Assembly (NCBI RefSeq): GCF_032229225.1
Contig: NZ_CP135076.1
Location: 1 to 64,000 of the forward strand
DNA length: 64,000 nucleotides
Direction of reading: 5' to 3'
From: Stakelama saccharophila
GTDB lineage: Bacteria; Pseudomonadota; Alphaproteobacteria; Sphingomonadales; Sphingomonadaceae
Shown: in pieces, positions 18,940 through 28,456 of the stretch
How positions within the stretch are numbered: the stretch's first letter is position 1
Layout of the letters: each line of letters begins with the position of its first letter
Position numbers and translations under genes: made by a program
The notes under the pieces: model-generated
Databases searched by the model: none
What the model saw: only the letters and a program-made list of their open reading frames with translations
Told to the model about the DNA's origin: nothing

Positions 18940-20195
18940 GTCAGCCAGTCCGGCACGCGTTCGGCCGCCATGATGGTTTCGGGGCGGATGCGATCGGCGA
19001 CGACCGCGTAACGGTCGCCATCGACCATGACCTCCGGCACCAGGGCGCGACTGTTATAGGTGCTGGCCATGGTCGCGCCATAGGCGCCGGCGGTGCGGAA
19101 CACCGCCAGGTCGCCGGGTCCGACACGGTCGATTTCGCGCCCCATGGCGAAGGTGTCGCCGGTTTCGCATACCGGCCCGGCGATATTGGCCGTCATCCGG
19201 TCGCCGCTCGGGCGCACCGCCTCGAAGGCGTGATAGGCGTCGTAGAGCGACGGCCTCGCAAGGTCGTTCATCGCCGCATCGACGATGACATAAGGATGCG
19301 TGATGCCCGGCTTTACCCAGATCACGCGGGTCAGCAGTACCCCGGCATTGCCCGCGATCACGCGGCCGGGCTCGAACATCAGGTCGACATCCCACCCCTG
19401 GGTCACGCGCGCCGCCATCGCGCCGAATTCGGCCGGGCTCGGCATCACGTCGCCGGGGCGATAGGGCACGCCCAGTCCGCCGCCGAGATCGACATGGGTG
19501 ACGGCATGGCCGTCGCCGCGCAGCATCGCGATCAGTTCCCCGACCCGACGATAGGCGCGTTCCAGCGGCGCCAGATCACCGAGCTGGCTGCCGATATGGA
19601 TCGCCACGCCGCGCAGGGCGAGGCCCGGTTCCGCCGCGAGCCGGCCGAACATCGCCCGCGCCTCGTCTATCGGCACGCCGAACTTGTTTTCCGCGCGCCC
19701 GGTCGAAATCTTTTCGTGGGTGCCGGCATCCACATCGGGGTTGACGCGCAGCACCGCCGGCGCGGATTGCCCCCGCGCCGCCGCCAGTCCGGCGAGCGCC
19801 CGGCCCTCCGGCTCGTGCTCCAGGTTGAACTGCCCGATCCCGACATCGAGAGCCCTTTCCAGCTCTCCGATCGTCTTGCCCACGCCGGAAAACACGATGT
19901 CCCTGGCCGGCACGCCGGCCGCCAGCGCGCGCGCCATCTCGCCACCGGAGACCACGTCGGCGCCGTAGCCGCGATCCGCCAGGACGCGCAGTACGGCGAG
20001 GTTCGGGTTGGCCTTGATGGCAAAGGCGAGGTGCAGCCGCTCGATCTGCTTCAGCCCGTCGCGGAAGACCCGGGCATGCCGTTCCAGCGTGGCGCGCGAA
20101 TAGACATAGGCCGGTGTCCCCACCGCCTCGGCGATGCGGTCCAGCGGGACATCCTCGGCATGCAGGCTGCCGGCCCGTTGGGAAAAGAAATCCAT
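18936..20195 (-). CDS. lysA: diaminopimelate decarboxylase
   Basis: Last step of lysine synthesis (meso-DAP to lysine, PLP-dependent), 419 aa. The PLP lysine sits in HLAFAIKANPNLAVLRVLAD; other family motifs are GYGADVVSGGEMARAL, a DLGGGLGVPY glycine loop and EPGRVIAGNAGVLLTRV. Length is normal. It lies 4 bases after the small lipoprotein gene, in the common order argH-lipoprotein-lysA. Confidence 0.97.
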   Translation of the reverse strand: MDFFSQRAGSLHAEDVPLDRIAEAVGTPAYVYSRATLERHARVFRDGLKQIERLHLAFAIKANPNLAVLRVLADRGYGADVVSGGEMARALAAGVPARDIVFSGVGKTIGELERALDVGIGQFNLEHEPEGRALAGLAAARGQSAPAVLRVNPDVDAGTHEKISTGRAENKFGVPIDEARAMFGRLAAEPGLALRGVAIHIGSQLGDLAPLERAYRRVGELIAMLRGDGHAVTHVDLGGGLGVPYRPGDVMPSPAEFGAMAARVTQGWDVDLMFEPGRVIAGNAGVLLTRVIWVKPGITHPYVIVDAAMNDLARPSLYDAYHAFEAVRPSGDRMTANIAGPVCETGDTFAMGREIDRVGPGDLAVFRTAGAYGATMASTYNSRALVPEVMVDGDRYAVVADRIRPETIMAAERVPDWLT

Positions 20196-20199
20196 GAAA

Positions 20200-20454
20200 T
20201 CAGCCTTCGGGCGGGAGGTCGAACGGATCGGGTTCGCGTTCGCGCGAATCCTTCAGCAATTCGTCGCTGCGCTGCGGCCGCATCTCCGGGGCAGGCGACA
20301 GCAGATTCGACGCAGTCGGCGCTTCTTCCGCGCCATAAGGCGGCGGCGGCAGCGGCTGCCCCTCGGGCGGCTCCAGCGCATTCTTCGCGCCGCAAGCGGA
20401 CAGGGCCAGCGCACCAGCGGCGAAGCAAAGACGGGGGAAGGTCATCGGCCTCAT
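20200..20454 (-). CDS. small lipoprotein between argH and lysA (LptM/YifL-like)
   Basis: 84 aa with a lipoprotein signal peptide: hydrophobic [11 protein letters not shown], lipid-modified Cys at residue 21. The mature part is Pro/Glu-rich and hydrophilic. Small lipoproteins in exactly this position next to lysA are known as LptM (YifL) in gammaproteobacteria, where they assist LptD maturation; that function is only an inference here because the mature sequences are too short to compare. A second ATG (codon 4) is an alternative start. It overlaps the argH stop (ATGA). Confidence 0.75.
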   Translation of the reverse strand: MRPMTFPRLCFAAGALALSACGAKNALEPPEGQPLPPPPYGAEEAPTASNLLSPAPEMRPQRSDELLKDSREREPDPFDLPPEG

Positions 20455-21845
20455 GCACGCTCTCCGCGATTCTTGCGCGCCGTCGATACGGCCTCGCGCA
20501 CCCGCTCGGGCGCCGTACCGCCGAAACTGGTCCGGCTGGCCACCGACGCGTCGACGCTCAGTACATCGAACACCCGCGCATCGATGCGCTCGTCCACCGC
20601 GCGGAGCTGCTCCAGCGTCAGGCCGTCGAGCGCGACGCCGCGCTTCTCCGCCTCGGCCACGACGCGCCCGGTCACATGATGCGCCTCGCGGAAGGGCAGC
20701 CCTGCCTCGCGCACCAGCCAGTCGGCCAGATCGGTCGCCGTGGCGAAACCCGCCTCCGCCAATGCACGCATGCGATCGGCACGGAACCGGGCGCTTTCGA
20801 CCATTCCCGTCATCGCCGCGACGGCGAGCGCGATCAGATCGTGCGCCTCGAACACCGGCGGCTTGTCGTCCTGCATGTCCTTGGAATAAGCGAGCGGCAG
20901 GCCCTTCATCGTCATCATCAGTGCGGTGCAGCAGCCCGCGATCCGCCCGGCATGGCCGCGCACCAGCTCGGCCGCGTCGGGATTGCGCTTCTGCGGCATA
21001 ATCGAGCTACCGGTCGACCATTGGTCGGACAGGGCGACGAAGCCGAAGGGCTGCGATGCCCAGATGACGAACTCCTCGGCCAGTCGCGACAGGTGCAGGC
21101 TCGCTTGCGTCACCGCGGTAAGATATTCGAGCGCGAAGTCGCGGTCGGAGACCGAATCGAGCGAATTGCGCGTCGGCCGGTCGAAGCCGAGCGCCGCCGC
21201 CGTCGCCTCGCGGTCGATGGCAAAGCCGGTGCCGGCGAGCGCCGCGGCACCCAGCGGGCATTCGTTCAACCGCCGCCGCGCATCGGCAAGGCGACCGCGG
21301 TCGCGCGCGATCATCTCGTAATAGGCCATGAGGTGATGGCCCAGCGTCACCGGCTGCGCCGACTGGAGATGGGTGAAGCCGGGCATCACGCTCGCGGCAT
21401 GTTCTTCGGCACGGGCGAGCAGCGTGTCCTGAAGCGCCGAGAGGCCTGCATCAAGCTCGTCGATCGCATCGCGGGTCCACAGCTTGAAGTCGGTCGCCAC
21501 CTGGTCGTTGCGCGAACGCGCGGTGTGCAGCCGTCCCGCCGCCGGGCCGATCTTTTCGGCCAGGGTCTTTTCGGTGACCATGTGGATGTCTTCGAGCGCC
21601 AGATCCTCCGGCACGCCCCTCGCTTCATAATCGGCGGCGACGGCGTCCAGGCCCCGTGTGATGGCCTCGGCATCGGTGGCCGAGACGATGCCTTGCTGCG
21701 CCAGCATCGCGACATGCGCCTTCGACCCCGCAATGTCGTGGCGCCACAGCCGCTTGTCGAAGGGGATGGAGGCATTTATCTCACGCATGACCGCGGACGG
21801 CCCTTCGGCGAAGCGTCCGCCCCACATCGCATTGGACCCTGACAT
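20451..21845 (-). CDS. argH: argininosuccinate lyase
   Basis: Cleaves argininosuccinate to arginine and fumarate; 464 aa. It begins [20 protein letters not shown], carries the fumarase/ASL signature [12 protein letters not shown] at about residues 281-292, and has [19 protein letters not shown] earlier. The frame stays open for another ~110 codons upstream, but that part is non-homologous and antisense to tlpA. The chosen ATG (21843-21845) overlaps the start codon of the divergent tlpA-like gene; the internal Met of MWGG (about 21827) is a possible alternative. Confidence 0.95.
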   Translation of the reverse strand: MSGSNAMWGGRFAEGPSAVMREINASIPFDKRLWRHDIAGSKAHVAMLAQQGIVSATDAEAITRGLDAVAADYEARGVPEDLALEDIHMVTEKTLAEKIGPAAGRLHTARSRNDQVATDFKLWTRDAIDELDAGLSALQDTLLARAEEHAASVMPGFTHLQSAQPVTLGHHLMAYYEMIARDRGRLADARRRLNECPLGAAALAGTGFAIDREATAAALGFDRPTRNSLDSVSDRDFALEYLTAVTQASLHLSRLAEEFVIWASQPFGFVALSDQWSTGSSIMPQKRNPDAAELVRGHAGRIAGCCTALMMTMKGLPLAYSKDMQDDKPPVFEAHDLIALAVAAMTGMVESARFRADRMRALAEAGFATATDLADWLVREAGLPFREAHHVTGRVVAEAEKRGVALDGLTLEQLRAVDERIDARVFDVLSVDASVASRTSFGGTAPERVREAVSTARKNRGERA

Positions 21846-22428
21846 GCGCTCCGGAATCGCTTTTCTCCTCATCGGCCTGTTGGGAGCCGCCGGTTGCGAT
21901 AGGCAATCGCCCGGTGGGGAGCAAGCGCCGGGGAAAGGCGAACCGATGGCGACCGATAGCGCAGCTTCGGACACGGTGGGCGAAGCCGGCGGGATCGACC
22001 GCAGCCATGCCGGCGAAGCCGCCCCCGACATCGGCTTTACCGATCTTTCCGGCGCGAAGCACACGCTCGACGATTTTCGCGGATCCCCGGTACTGGTGAA
22101 CCTGTGGGCGACATGGTGCGCACCGTGCATCAAGGAAATGCCGACGCTCGACGCATTGGCAAGCGACATGGGCGACCGCCTGAAAGTCGTGCCGATCAGC
22201 CAGGATCTAGGCGGCGCGGAAGCGGTCCGTCCCTGGTTCGCGAAGCGCGACTATGCAGCGTTGCAGCCCTATGTCGATCCCGACATGGGCTGGAGCACCA
22301 CGCTTGGCGGCAACCTGCCGACAACGGTGCTGTACGACGCGACCGGCAAGGAGGTCTGGCGCTATACCGGCGACCGCGACTGGTCCGATACCGAATCGCG
22401 CAAGCTGATCGCCGAGGCGCTACGGTGA
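21844..22428 (+). CDS. TlpA-family thiol:disulfide oxidoreductase, lipoprotein
   Basis: 194 aa. A lipoprotein signal peptide ends LLGAAGC with Cys18, then a ~40-residue linker and a thioredoxin fold with active site WCAPC (Cys92 and Cys95), followed by EMPTLDAL. The conserved cis-Pro region appears as NLPTTVLYD. It should be anchored in the inner or outer membrane facing the periplasm, reducing disulfides, for example in cytochrome maturation. The start codon overlaps the argH start on the other strand (CATG), so both genes must be transcribed from within each other's coding region. Confidence 0.9.
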   Translation: MRSGIAFLLIGLLGAAGCDRQSPGGEQAPGKGEPMATDSAASDTVGEAGGIDRSHAGEAAPDIGFTDLSGAKHTLDDFRGSPVLVNLWATWCAPCIKEMPTLDALASDMGDRLKVVPISQDLGGAEAVRPWFAKRDYAALQPYVDPDMGWSTTLGGNLPTTVLYDATGKEVWRYTGDRDWSDTESRKLIAEALR

Positions 22429-22475
22429 TCGCGGCGCAGCCGCGACATCGTTCAGCGGGAGGGAGCAGAAGAAGC

Positions 22476-22549
22476 TGGATGCCCCGCGTGGATTCGAACC
22501 ACGATTGACGGAGTCAGAGTCCGTAGTCTTACCATTAGACGACGGGGCA
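22476..22549 (-). tRNA. tRNA-Gln (anticodon CTG)
   Basis: 74-base cloverleaf on the minus strand including an encoded CCA. Acceptor TGCCCCG pairs with CGGGGCA; the anticodon stem ACGGA/TCCGT encloses the loop CTCTGAC with anticodon CTG; the T arm contains GTTCGAATC. The T discriminator before CCA is unusual for tRNA-Gln. Confidence 0.95.
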
Positions 22550-22698
22550 ACGAGGCGCGCGAGATAGGCGGCGCGCCGCGGGCTGTCAACACTGCGGCAT
22601 CAGCCCTCCGGACCCCGCTTGCCGAGGCCGCGGGCCTGCGCTACCTTCGCGGTCAAGCACCGAGCGGCCATTTCGGCCGTGACGGAACATGGAAATAA

Positions 22699-23754
22699 GT
22701 GAGTGACGGCATGGGGGAATATCCCACCCGGTTGCCGCACCGCCGGAATCGCGCTTCCGGCAACGAGGCAACCACATCGCCGGCGCGCGAACGCTGGCCG
22801 GGCGCACGGAACTATGCGGCGCTGGATTTGGGAACGAACAACTGCAGATTGCTGATCGCGCGTCCGGCGAACGACGGCTTCACCGTGGTGGATGCCTTTT
22901 CGCGCATCGTCCGGCTCGGCGAAGGACTGGCGTCGAGCGGCCATCTGAGCGAAGCGGCCATCGACCGCACCATCGCCGCGCTGCGCGTCTGCTCCGACAA
23001 GCTGCGGCGCCGCCGTGTCAGCCTCGCCCGATCGGTGGCGACCGAAGCCTGCCGCCGAGCGAGCAACGGTCGGGCCTTCATCGAACGCGTCCAGCGCGAA
23101 ACCGGAATCCGACTCGACATCATCACCGCCGAAGAGGAAGCGCGGCTGGCCGTATTGGGGTGTCACGCGCTGCTCGAGGCCGGCAAGGGCCCGGCCCTGG
23201 TCTTCGACATCGGCGGCGGATCGACCGAACTCGTCCTGATCGATGCCGGCGATCCCGTGCCCGGCGTGCTGGACTGGCACAGTGCGCCCTGGGGCGTGGT
23301 ATCCCTCACCGAGGCGACGCGCGCGGCCGGCGGCATGGACGGCACTGCGGAATGCTACCGGTGGATGAAGGATCAGGTGGCGGATGCGATGCGCCCCTTT
23401 GCCGCCCGCCTGCCCGAGGTCGCGGCCGGACGGCGGCTGCTCGGGACGAGCGGAACGGTCACCACGCTGGCGAGCGTACATCTGGGCCTGTCGGTTTACG
23501 ACCGATCGCGCATCGACGGCCTGATCATCCCAGCGCCGGCCATGCGCCAGGTGAGCAACGATCTCGCCAGAATGGATTTGGCGACTCGCTCCGCCGTGCC
23601 CTGTGTCGGGCGTGAGCGGGCCGATCTCGTCGTCGCCGGCTGCGCGATCCTGGAAACCATTCTCGACCTGTGGCCCGCGGAACGGATCGGCGTCGCCGAT
23701 CGCGGCATCCGCGAAGGCATCCTGCGACGGCTGATGCACGGAGTGGGGCTGTGA
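22699..23754 (+). CDS. ppx: Ppx/GppA-family exopolyphosphatase
   Basis: ASKHA-fold phosphatase (351 aa) acting on polyphosphate or pppGpp. The N-terminal phosphate loop is ALDLGTNNCRLLIARP at about 35-50, the second loop is VFDIGGGSTELVLID near 170, and GTSGTVTTLASVHLGL lies near 252. Only the ~300-residue catalytic core is present, without the C-terminal HD-like domain of the long forms. The start used is GTG 22699; ATG at 22711 is equally possible. The stop overlaps rlmE (GTGA). Confidence 0.9.
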   Translation: MSDGMGEYPTRLPHRRNRASGNEATTSPARERWPGARNYAALDLGTNNCRLLIARPANDGFTVVDAFSRIVRLGEGLASSGHLSEAAIDRTIAALRVCSDKLRRRRVSLARSVATEACRRASNGRAFIERVQRETGIRLDIITAEEEARLAVLGCHALLEAGKGPALVFDIGGGSTELVLIDAGDPVPGVLDWHSAPWGVVSLTEATRAAGGMDGTAECYRWMKDQVADAMRPFAARLPEVAAGRRLLGTSGTVTTLASVHLGLSVYDRSRIDGLIIPAPAMRQVSNDLARMDLATRSAVPCVGRERADLVVAGCAILETILDLWPAERIGVADRGIREGILRRLMHGVGL

Positions 23755-24428
23755 GTCGCGGCGGCAGAAGCGGCGGCCGCCAACGGGTCCGCACCGCGCG
23801 CGGGCGCAGCGCGCAATCGACGCGCTGGCTGGAGCGCCAGTTGAACGATCCCTATGTCAAGCGGGCCAGAGCGGAGGGCTATCGCAGTAGAGCGGCGTAC
23901 AAACTGCTCGAACTCGACGAAAAATTCGGGCTGCTGAAAAAGGCGAAGCGGGTTGTCGACCTCGGCATCGCACCGGGAAGCTGGACGCAGGTCGTGCGAA
24001 AGCGCACGCCCGACGCCGCGATCGTCGGCATCGACCTGTTGCCGGTCGACCCCATAGAGGGCGTCACCATCTTCCAGATGGACTTTCTGGATGACGACGC
24101 ACCCGACCGGTTGAAGGATGCGCTGGACGGCCCGGCCGACCTTGTACTGTCGGACATGGCGGCGAATACGGTCGGCCACCCGCAGACCGACCATTTGCGC
24201 ACGATGGGGCTGGTCGAAGCAGGCGCGGCATTCGCCACCGAAATCCTGGCCCCCGGCGGCGCCTTCGTGGCGAAGGTGCTCGCCGGCGGCGCCGACAGCG
24301 CATTGGTGGCCGAACTGAAGCGCAATTTCACGACGGTAAAGCACGCCAAGCCACCGGCCAGTCGCAAGGACTCTTCCGAATGGTATGTCGTCGCGCAGGG
24401 GTTCAAGGGGCTCGATCAGCCCCGATAG
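23751..24428 (+). CDS. rlmE: 23S rRNA (uridine-2552-2'-O)-methyltransferase RlmE (FtsJ/RrmJ)
   Basis: SAM-dependent ribose methyltransferase, 225 aa. A basic N-terminal tail is followed by YRSRAAYKLLELDEKFGLLK, the SAM loop DLGIAPGSW, the catalytic Asp in LVLSDMAANTVGH and the Lys in GGAFVAKVL. It completes the 50S A-loop modification in the family. The GTG start is chosen because it overlaps the ppx stop and gives normal length; ppx-rlmE pairs are common in sphingomonads. Confidence 0.94.
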   Translation: MSRGGRSGGRQRVRTARGRSAQSTRWLERQLNDPYVKRARAEGYRSRAAYKLLELDEKFGLLKKAKRVVDLGIAPGSWTQVVRKRTPDAAIVGIDLLPVDPIEGVTIFQMDFLDDDAPDRLKDALDGPADLVLSDMAANTVGHPQTDHLRTMGLVEAGAAFATEILAPGGAFVAKVLAGGADSALVAELKRNFTTVKHAKPPASRKDSSEWYVVAQGFKGLDQPR

Positions 24429-24471
24429 GATAAGGAACGCTTCACCTGCCCGGCCCGGCGCGACGAACGGC

Positions 24472-24511
24472 AAAGAAAACGGGCGCGCCGATCGGTATCG
24501 GCGCGCCCGTT
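24472..24511 (-). terminator. rho-independent terminator of rpoZ
   Basis: A perfect 15-bp inverted repeat (24478-24492 and 24497-24511) with a 4-base loop. Read on the minus strand, the stem is followed by a T-rich run (TTTTCTTT), so it ends rpoZ transcripts. It probably also insulates rpoZ from the convergent rlmE, although the plus-strand side lacks a T run. Confidence 0.85.
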
Positions 24512-24542
24512 CTGCTCGACAGGTGATTGTCGCCGGCGGCGA

Positions 24543-24887
24543 TCAGCTTTCGTATTCGCCGCCGATATTGGTGTTGCGCGGCGGCGCGGCGGCGGTGAGG
24601 CGCAACGCCTCGGCCGAATCCGACAGCGAGCCGATCTCGTCCGGCGCTTCCTCATCGTCGATCTGCACGCGCTGCAGACTGGAGACGAGCGATTCCTCGA
24701 GATGCTTGGGCTTGACCGTTTCCTCGGCAACCTCGCGCAGCGCGACGACCGGATTCTTGTCCCGGTCGCGGTCCAGCGTCAGTTCGGCGCCGCCGGAAAT
24801 CTGGCGCGCCCGCTCGGCAGCAAACAAAACGAGATCGAACCGATTGGGAACCTTGTCGACGCAATCCTCGACAGTGACGCGCGCCAT
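24543..24887 (-). CDS. rpoZ: DNA-directed RNA polymerase subunit omega
   Basis: 114 aa. It starts [20 protein letters not shown], the universal omega N-terminus, with [20 protein letters not shown] in the middle and a variable acidic tail. It stabilises the beta-prime subunit. The frame is open 18 bases further upstream, but the family start is unambiguous. The following gene is divergent, with ~130 bases between. Confidence 0.96.
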   Translation of the reverse strand: MARVTVEDCVDKVPNRFDLVLFAAERARQISGGAELTLDRDRDKNPVVALREVAEETVKPKHLEESLVSSLQRVQIDDEEAPDEIGSLSDSAEALRLTAAAPPRNTNIGGEYES

Positions 24888-25018
24888 GAAACGCTTCCTT
24901 CGCAACTACGGTGTCTGGAAAGGGCGCAGACCTAGGGCCATACTGCGACGATGTCAAGCCGAGCGACGTCGGGACCGCACCCTTGCCAGCCGGTGGCGCG
25001 CCCTGCAAGAGCGCGGTG

Positions 25019-26203
25019 ATGACGGAAGCGCCGCCCCAACCGACATTCAGCATCGATGGCGATCGGCTGACGCTGCTCGACACCGGCCCGCGCCGGATCG
25101 ACGCCCTGATCAGCCTTATCCGCCGCGCCGAACGCAGCCTGCGCATTCTGTATTACATCTTCGTCGACGACGATGCCGGCGCGCGCGTGCGCCAGGCATT
25201 GCTCGAGGCGCGGGCGCGCGGCGTGTCGTGCTGGCTGCTGGTCGACGGCCTCGGCAGCGAGCGCGCGCAGGACCACGCCTTCTTCAAACCCCTTCACGAT
25301 GCCGGGGTCGAGTTCTGTCGCTTCGTGCCGCGCTGGGGCAAACGCTATCTGCTGCGCAATCACCAGAAGCTCGCCATCGCCGACGAACGGCGCGCGATCA
25401 TCGGCGGCTTCAATATCCAGCAATCCTATTTCGGCACGCCCGATGAAGACGCCTGGCGCGATCTCGGCCTGTTGGTCGAAGGCGAGGCCGTGTCCCGTCT
25501 CGCAGCCTATTACGATGCGCTATGGCAATGGACGAAGCGGCCCTATGCGCCCTTGCGGTCCCTGGCGCGCATCCTCGCGACCTGGTCGGAAACCGAAGGC
25601 GACACCCGCTGGCTGCTGGGCGGGCCGACACGGCGGCTGTCGCCCTGGGCGCGCGTCATCAAGCGGGAGATGGAAAGCGCGAAGCGGATCGACCTGGTTT
25701 CGGCCTATTTTGCGCCGGGACCGGCGATGCTGCGGCGGCTGGATCGTGCCGGGCAGCGCGGGCGGGTGCGTCTCGTCCTGCCGGCCAGAACCGATCACGG
25801 CGCCGCCATCTGGGCATCGCGCTTCACCTATGCCGGGCTGCTGCGCAAGCAGGTGGAAATATACGAATACCAGCCGCTGAAGCTGCATACCAAGCTGTTC
25901 GTGATCGACGACGTCGTCCATATCGGATCGGCGAATTTCGATGTCCGGTCGATGTTCCTCAATCTGGAATTGATGCTGCGCGTCGAGGACGCCCGCTTCG
26001 CCGCGCATGTCCGCGACTATATCGACGGAGAGGTCGAACGATCGGAGCGCATCACGCGCGAGGCGCACCGCGCCTTCACCTCGCCGTGGCGGCGGCTCAA
26101 ACAGGCCGCCGCCTATTTTGTGATGGCGGTACTGGACTATAACATCACCCGCCGCCTGAACTTCGGCGAAGAGGACGGAACGCGCTCCCGGCCGAATGCG
26201 TGA
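25019..26203 (+). CDS. phospholipase D-family protein, cardiolipin synthase-like
   Basis: 394 aa with two HKD motifs: H115-x-K117-x4-D122 (NHQKLAIAD) and H290-x-K292-x4-D297 (LHTKLFVID), each followed by the GG/GSANFD loop. No N-terminal membrane helices are present, so it resembles ClsB-type synthases that join two phosphatidylglycerols (or PG plus PE) at the inner membrane. An upstream extension of the frame exists, but the ATG at 25019 removes non-homologous residues. It stands alone, divergent from rpoZ. Confidence 0.86.
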   Translation: MTEAPPQPTFSIDGDRLTLLDTGPRRIDALISLIRRAERSLRILYYIFVDDDAGARVRQALLEARARGVSCWLLVDGLGSERAQDHAFFKPLHDAGVEFCRFVPRWGKRYLLRNHQKLAIADERRAIIGGFNIQQSYFGTPDEDAWRDLGLLVEGEAVSRLAAYYDALWQWTKRPYAPLRSLARILATWSETEGDTRWLLGGPTRRLSPWARVIKREMESAKRIDLVSAYFAPGPAMLRRLDRAGQRGRVRLVLPARTDHGAAIWASRFTYAGLLRKQVEIYEYQPLKLHTKLFVIDDVVHIGSANFDVRSMFLNLELMLRVEDARFAAHVRDYIDGEVERSERITREAHRAFTSPWRRLKQAAAYFVMAVLDYNITRRLNFGEEDGTRSRPNA

Positions 26204-26723
26204 CTGCAAGACCGCGTCGGCGGAATGGCGGCGCACGTCAGTGTGAGGCGCAACACCCCCGGCACGGCAGCGACGCCGTCATTGGCTAGCCCGGCCACCA
26301 CCCGGCGGCGCCGCCACGTTCGAATGCCCCAGATGAAAGCGGGACAGGCGCGATATCCGATCCATAGCGGGGCAGCGCATGCTTTTTGCGATAGCGGACC
26401 TGCGAAGAATCGTCCTGCCATTCCCTCCGCAGCGGAACGTGAGGAATCGTGTCGCGCACGAAGTCCGGCGTGCCGGTTCCGGCAGGTTCGGAGTTTCGAG
26501 CATCACGCGGAATCCTGTGCGCCTGCCATATTGCCGCGCGAGATCGAAGGTGGTGCGCCCCCAGTGGGTAGGTCGAGACGCCCGGGCCGCCCCTGAATCC
26601 CGCCCTGAACCAGATAGCGGTCGCGCAATTCATCATTTTCGACCGATCCGTCATGTCCGGGTGGGTGGCGTAATAGGTTTTCTCGAACGCCGAAAATCCT
26701 TGCCAACCGGGAGCGGGTCGACG
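26204..26723. other. 520-base gap without an intact gene
   Basis: No convincing complete reading frame on either strand. Several short frames run through, but none has a good start, RBS and family features. One minus-strand piece resembles part of an ankyrin repeat (see the pseudogene entry), so this may be a decayed gene downstream of the lyase. Confidence 0.5.
26413..26650 (-). pseudogene. possible decayed ankyrin-repeat gene fragment
   Basis: Read in two minus-strand frames, this stretch gives ENDELRDRYLVQGGIQG and, after a shift, GRTTFDLARQYGRRTGFRVM. The second fits the ankyrin spacing G-x-T-x-hydrophobic-x-L-A-x3-G with a following hydrophobic helix. No single frame joins them, so if this is homologous it is broken by frameshifts. 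The match is short and could be chance. Confidence 0.22.
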
Positions 26724-28430
26724 CTACTTGGCGCGCCGGGCGAGTTGATAATCGTAGAGCGAGGGAACCGCGGCCATCGTTTGGTTCACCCGCGCAAGAT
26801 AGGGCTCGGGCGTGTAGTCGACCGCGAATAGACGGTTGCCGTTGACGCCAACGATGCGCTCGCCCGGCCCCATCGGTTTGCCGGTCAGCGTCACCGTCTC
26901 ACCCGGCGTCGCGCCGCTCTCTACTACGACGTTGACGTTCCAGTTGGTGTTGTAGCGACCGTGCGGGGGCAGCCAGTAACGCGCGCCGCCATGGTGCCAC
27001 AGCTCATACGTCCATTTGCCGTCCTTCTTTTCAGGCGCGATCGAGAGGGTGACATCATCGAACAGGTTCTGGTGGTTCGCGCCGGCGTGCTGGTCGAGCG
27101 TCGCGTCGCTGGTGACCCTCGCATGCGTAAAGACCGCGCGTGTCGACAGTGTATTGAGGCTCAGGGAATGGACCACCGGATTGGTGACCAGCAGGTCGCG
27201 GACCAGGACGTTGTGGGCGTTGCCGACATGCACCGCGTAATGGGCGGTGCGGTCGCCGCTGGTCGCGACGTTACGAATGGTGAGGTTGCCGCTATCATAG
27301 GTCAGGATGCCGCTGTCGGCATTGTGGATCGCGACATCGCGTACCCAGCCGTCGAACATTCCGGTCAGATAGATGCCGTTATTGCCCTGTTCGAGATGGT
27401 GGCCATAAGTCGGCCCGTCGGGAAATTGCAGGCGCAGGCCCTGGATACCGACATTTTCCAGCAACTCGTGATGGGCGATTACGGCCGGCTGTCGATCGCT
27501 GATGTCGTGCATCAGTGGGTCGCCGATCATCACCCGCCTGCCATCGATCGCCTCGATCCGTGTCGGCTGAACGACCAGTGGGCGATCCTTGTAGCTCCAG
27601 TGATGCGAACCGATCTTGCCGTCATAGTCGCCGTATATCGACCTGATGATCGGGCTGTTCTCGCCATCGGTCGAGAACCATTGCAGCTCGACCACCTGCC
27701 CGACGCGGAGCTTCGACGGGTCGGAGACGGTCAGCGTTCTGGTGAAATGCTCGCCTGAAACGCCATCGGTCAGGACGGGGTCGCGCTTATCATATTGCGG
27801 CAGATAGGCCGCGGCGCGCTCGTTCTCCGGCCCGACCTGGATGAAGCCGCCGGTCCAGCTATATTCGGTGAACAGCGTGTCGATGTTGTTCTTCGGCTCG
27901 CGCTGGAACTTGTGCTCCTTCACCAGATATTCGCGCAGCTCATCGAGGTCGTGGGAGGTGTCGACGATCTTCAGGGGCCGCGGAAAGAACAGCGTCGTGC
28001 CCTCGCCGCCGCGGCCCGCGCCTTCGAGGACGAAGTCGCCGCGTTGGATGCGCAGGATGCTGCTGATGATAAAACGGCCCTTGGGAAAGCGTACGGTGAC
28101 CTTGCCCTCGACTGCGTCCGCCGCCTCGATCGCCTTCAGCACCGCCTTGCTGTCGTCGAGCCCGTCATCGGGTCTGGCGCCGTATTCGGTGACGTCGATC
28201 ACCGCGCCGCTGTCGGTCGGCAGCGGCGCCACCCCGAAACCATATCCGGCATAGCTGTAATCGGGCAGCGGCACCTTCGCCGCAACCGCCGGGTCGGACA
28301 GGATCGCCGGAACCGCCGCATCATCCTGCGCGACGACGGACCCCGACCAGCCGCCGAGACAAAGCGCAGCGCCGAGCAAGGCGGCGCGACATGTCCGATA
28401 CGGTGTGCGGCGACCGGGCCTGCTGGCCAT
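26724..28430 (-). CDS. secreted pectate-lyase-like (right-handed beta-helix) protein
   Basis: 568 aa. A signal peptide (hydrophobic RAALLGAALCLGGWSGSVVAQ) is followed by VIDVTEYGARPDDGLDDSKA, the standard opening of Pectate_lyase_3/GH28-like beta-helix proteins, and many short beta-rich repeats (for example SGILTYDSGNLTIRNVATSG near 340). It probably cleaves or binds an acidic polysaccharide in the periplasm or outside the cell; the substrate is unknown. The ATG at 28430 has RBS GGAGAG; an ATG 30 bases upstream overlaps the stop of the preceding lyase (ATGA). Either start keeps the signal peptide. Confidence 0.78.
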   Translation of the reverse strand: MASRPGRRTPYRTCRAALLGAALCLGGWSGSVVAQDDAAVPAILSDPAVAAKVPLPDYSYAGYGFGVAPLPTDSGAVIDVTEYGARPDDGLDDSKAVLKAIEAADAVEGKVTVRFPKGRFIISSILRIQRGDFVLEGAGRGGEGTTLFFPRPLKIVDTSHDLDELREYLVKEHKFQREPKNNIDTLFTEYSWTGGFIQVGPENERAAAYLPQYDKRDPVLTDGVSGEHFTRTLTVSDPSKLRVGQVVELQWFSTDGENSPIIRSIYGDYDGKIGSHHWSYKDRPLVVQPTRIEAIDGRRVMIGDPLMHDISDRQPAVIAHHELLENVGIQGLRLQFPDGPTYGHHLEQGNNGIYLTGMFDGWVRDVAIHNADSGILTYDSGNLTIRNVATSGDRTAHYAVHVGNAHNVLVRDLLVTNPVVHSLSLNTLSTRAVFTHARVTSDATLDQHAGANHQNLFDDVTLSIAPEKKDGKWTYELWHHGGARYWLPPHGRYNTNWNVNVVVESGATPGETVTLTGKPMGPGERIVGVNGNRLFAVDYTPEPYLARVNQTMAAVPSLYDYQLARRAK

Positions 28431-28456
28431 ACTTTCTCTCCGGCGTGGTGTTCGTT

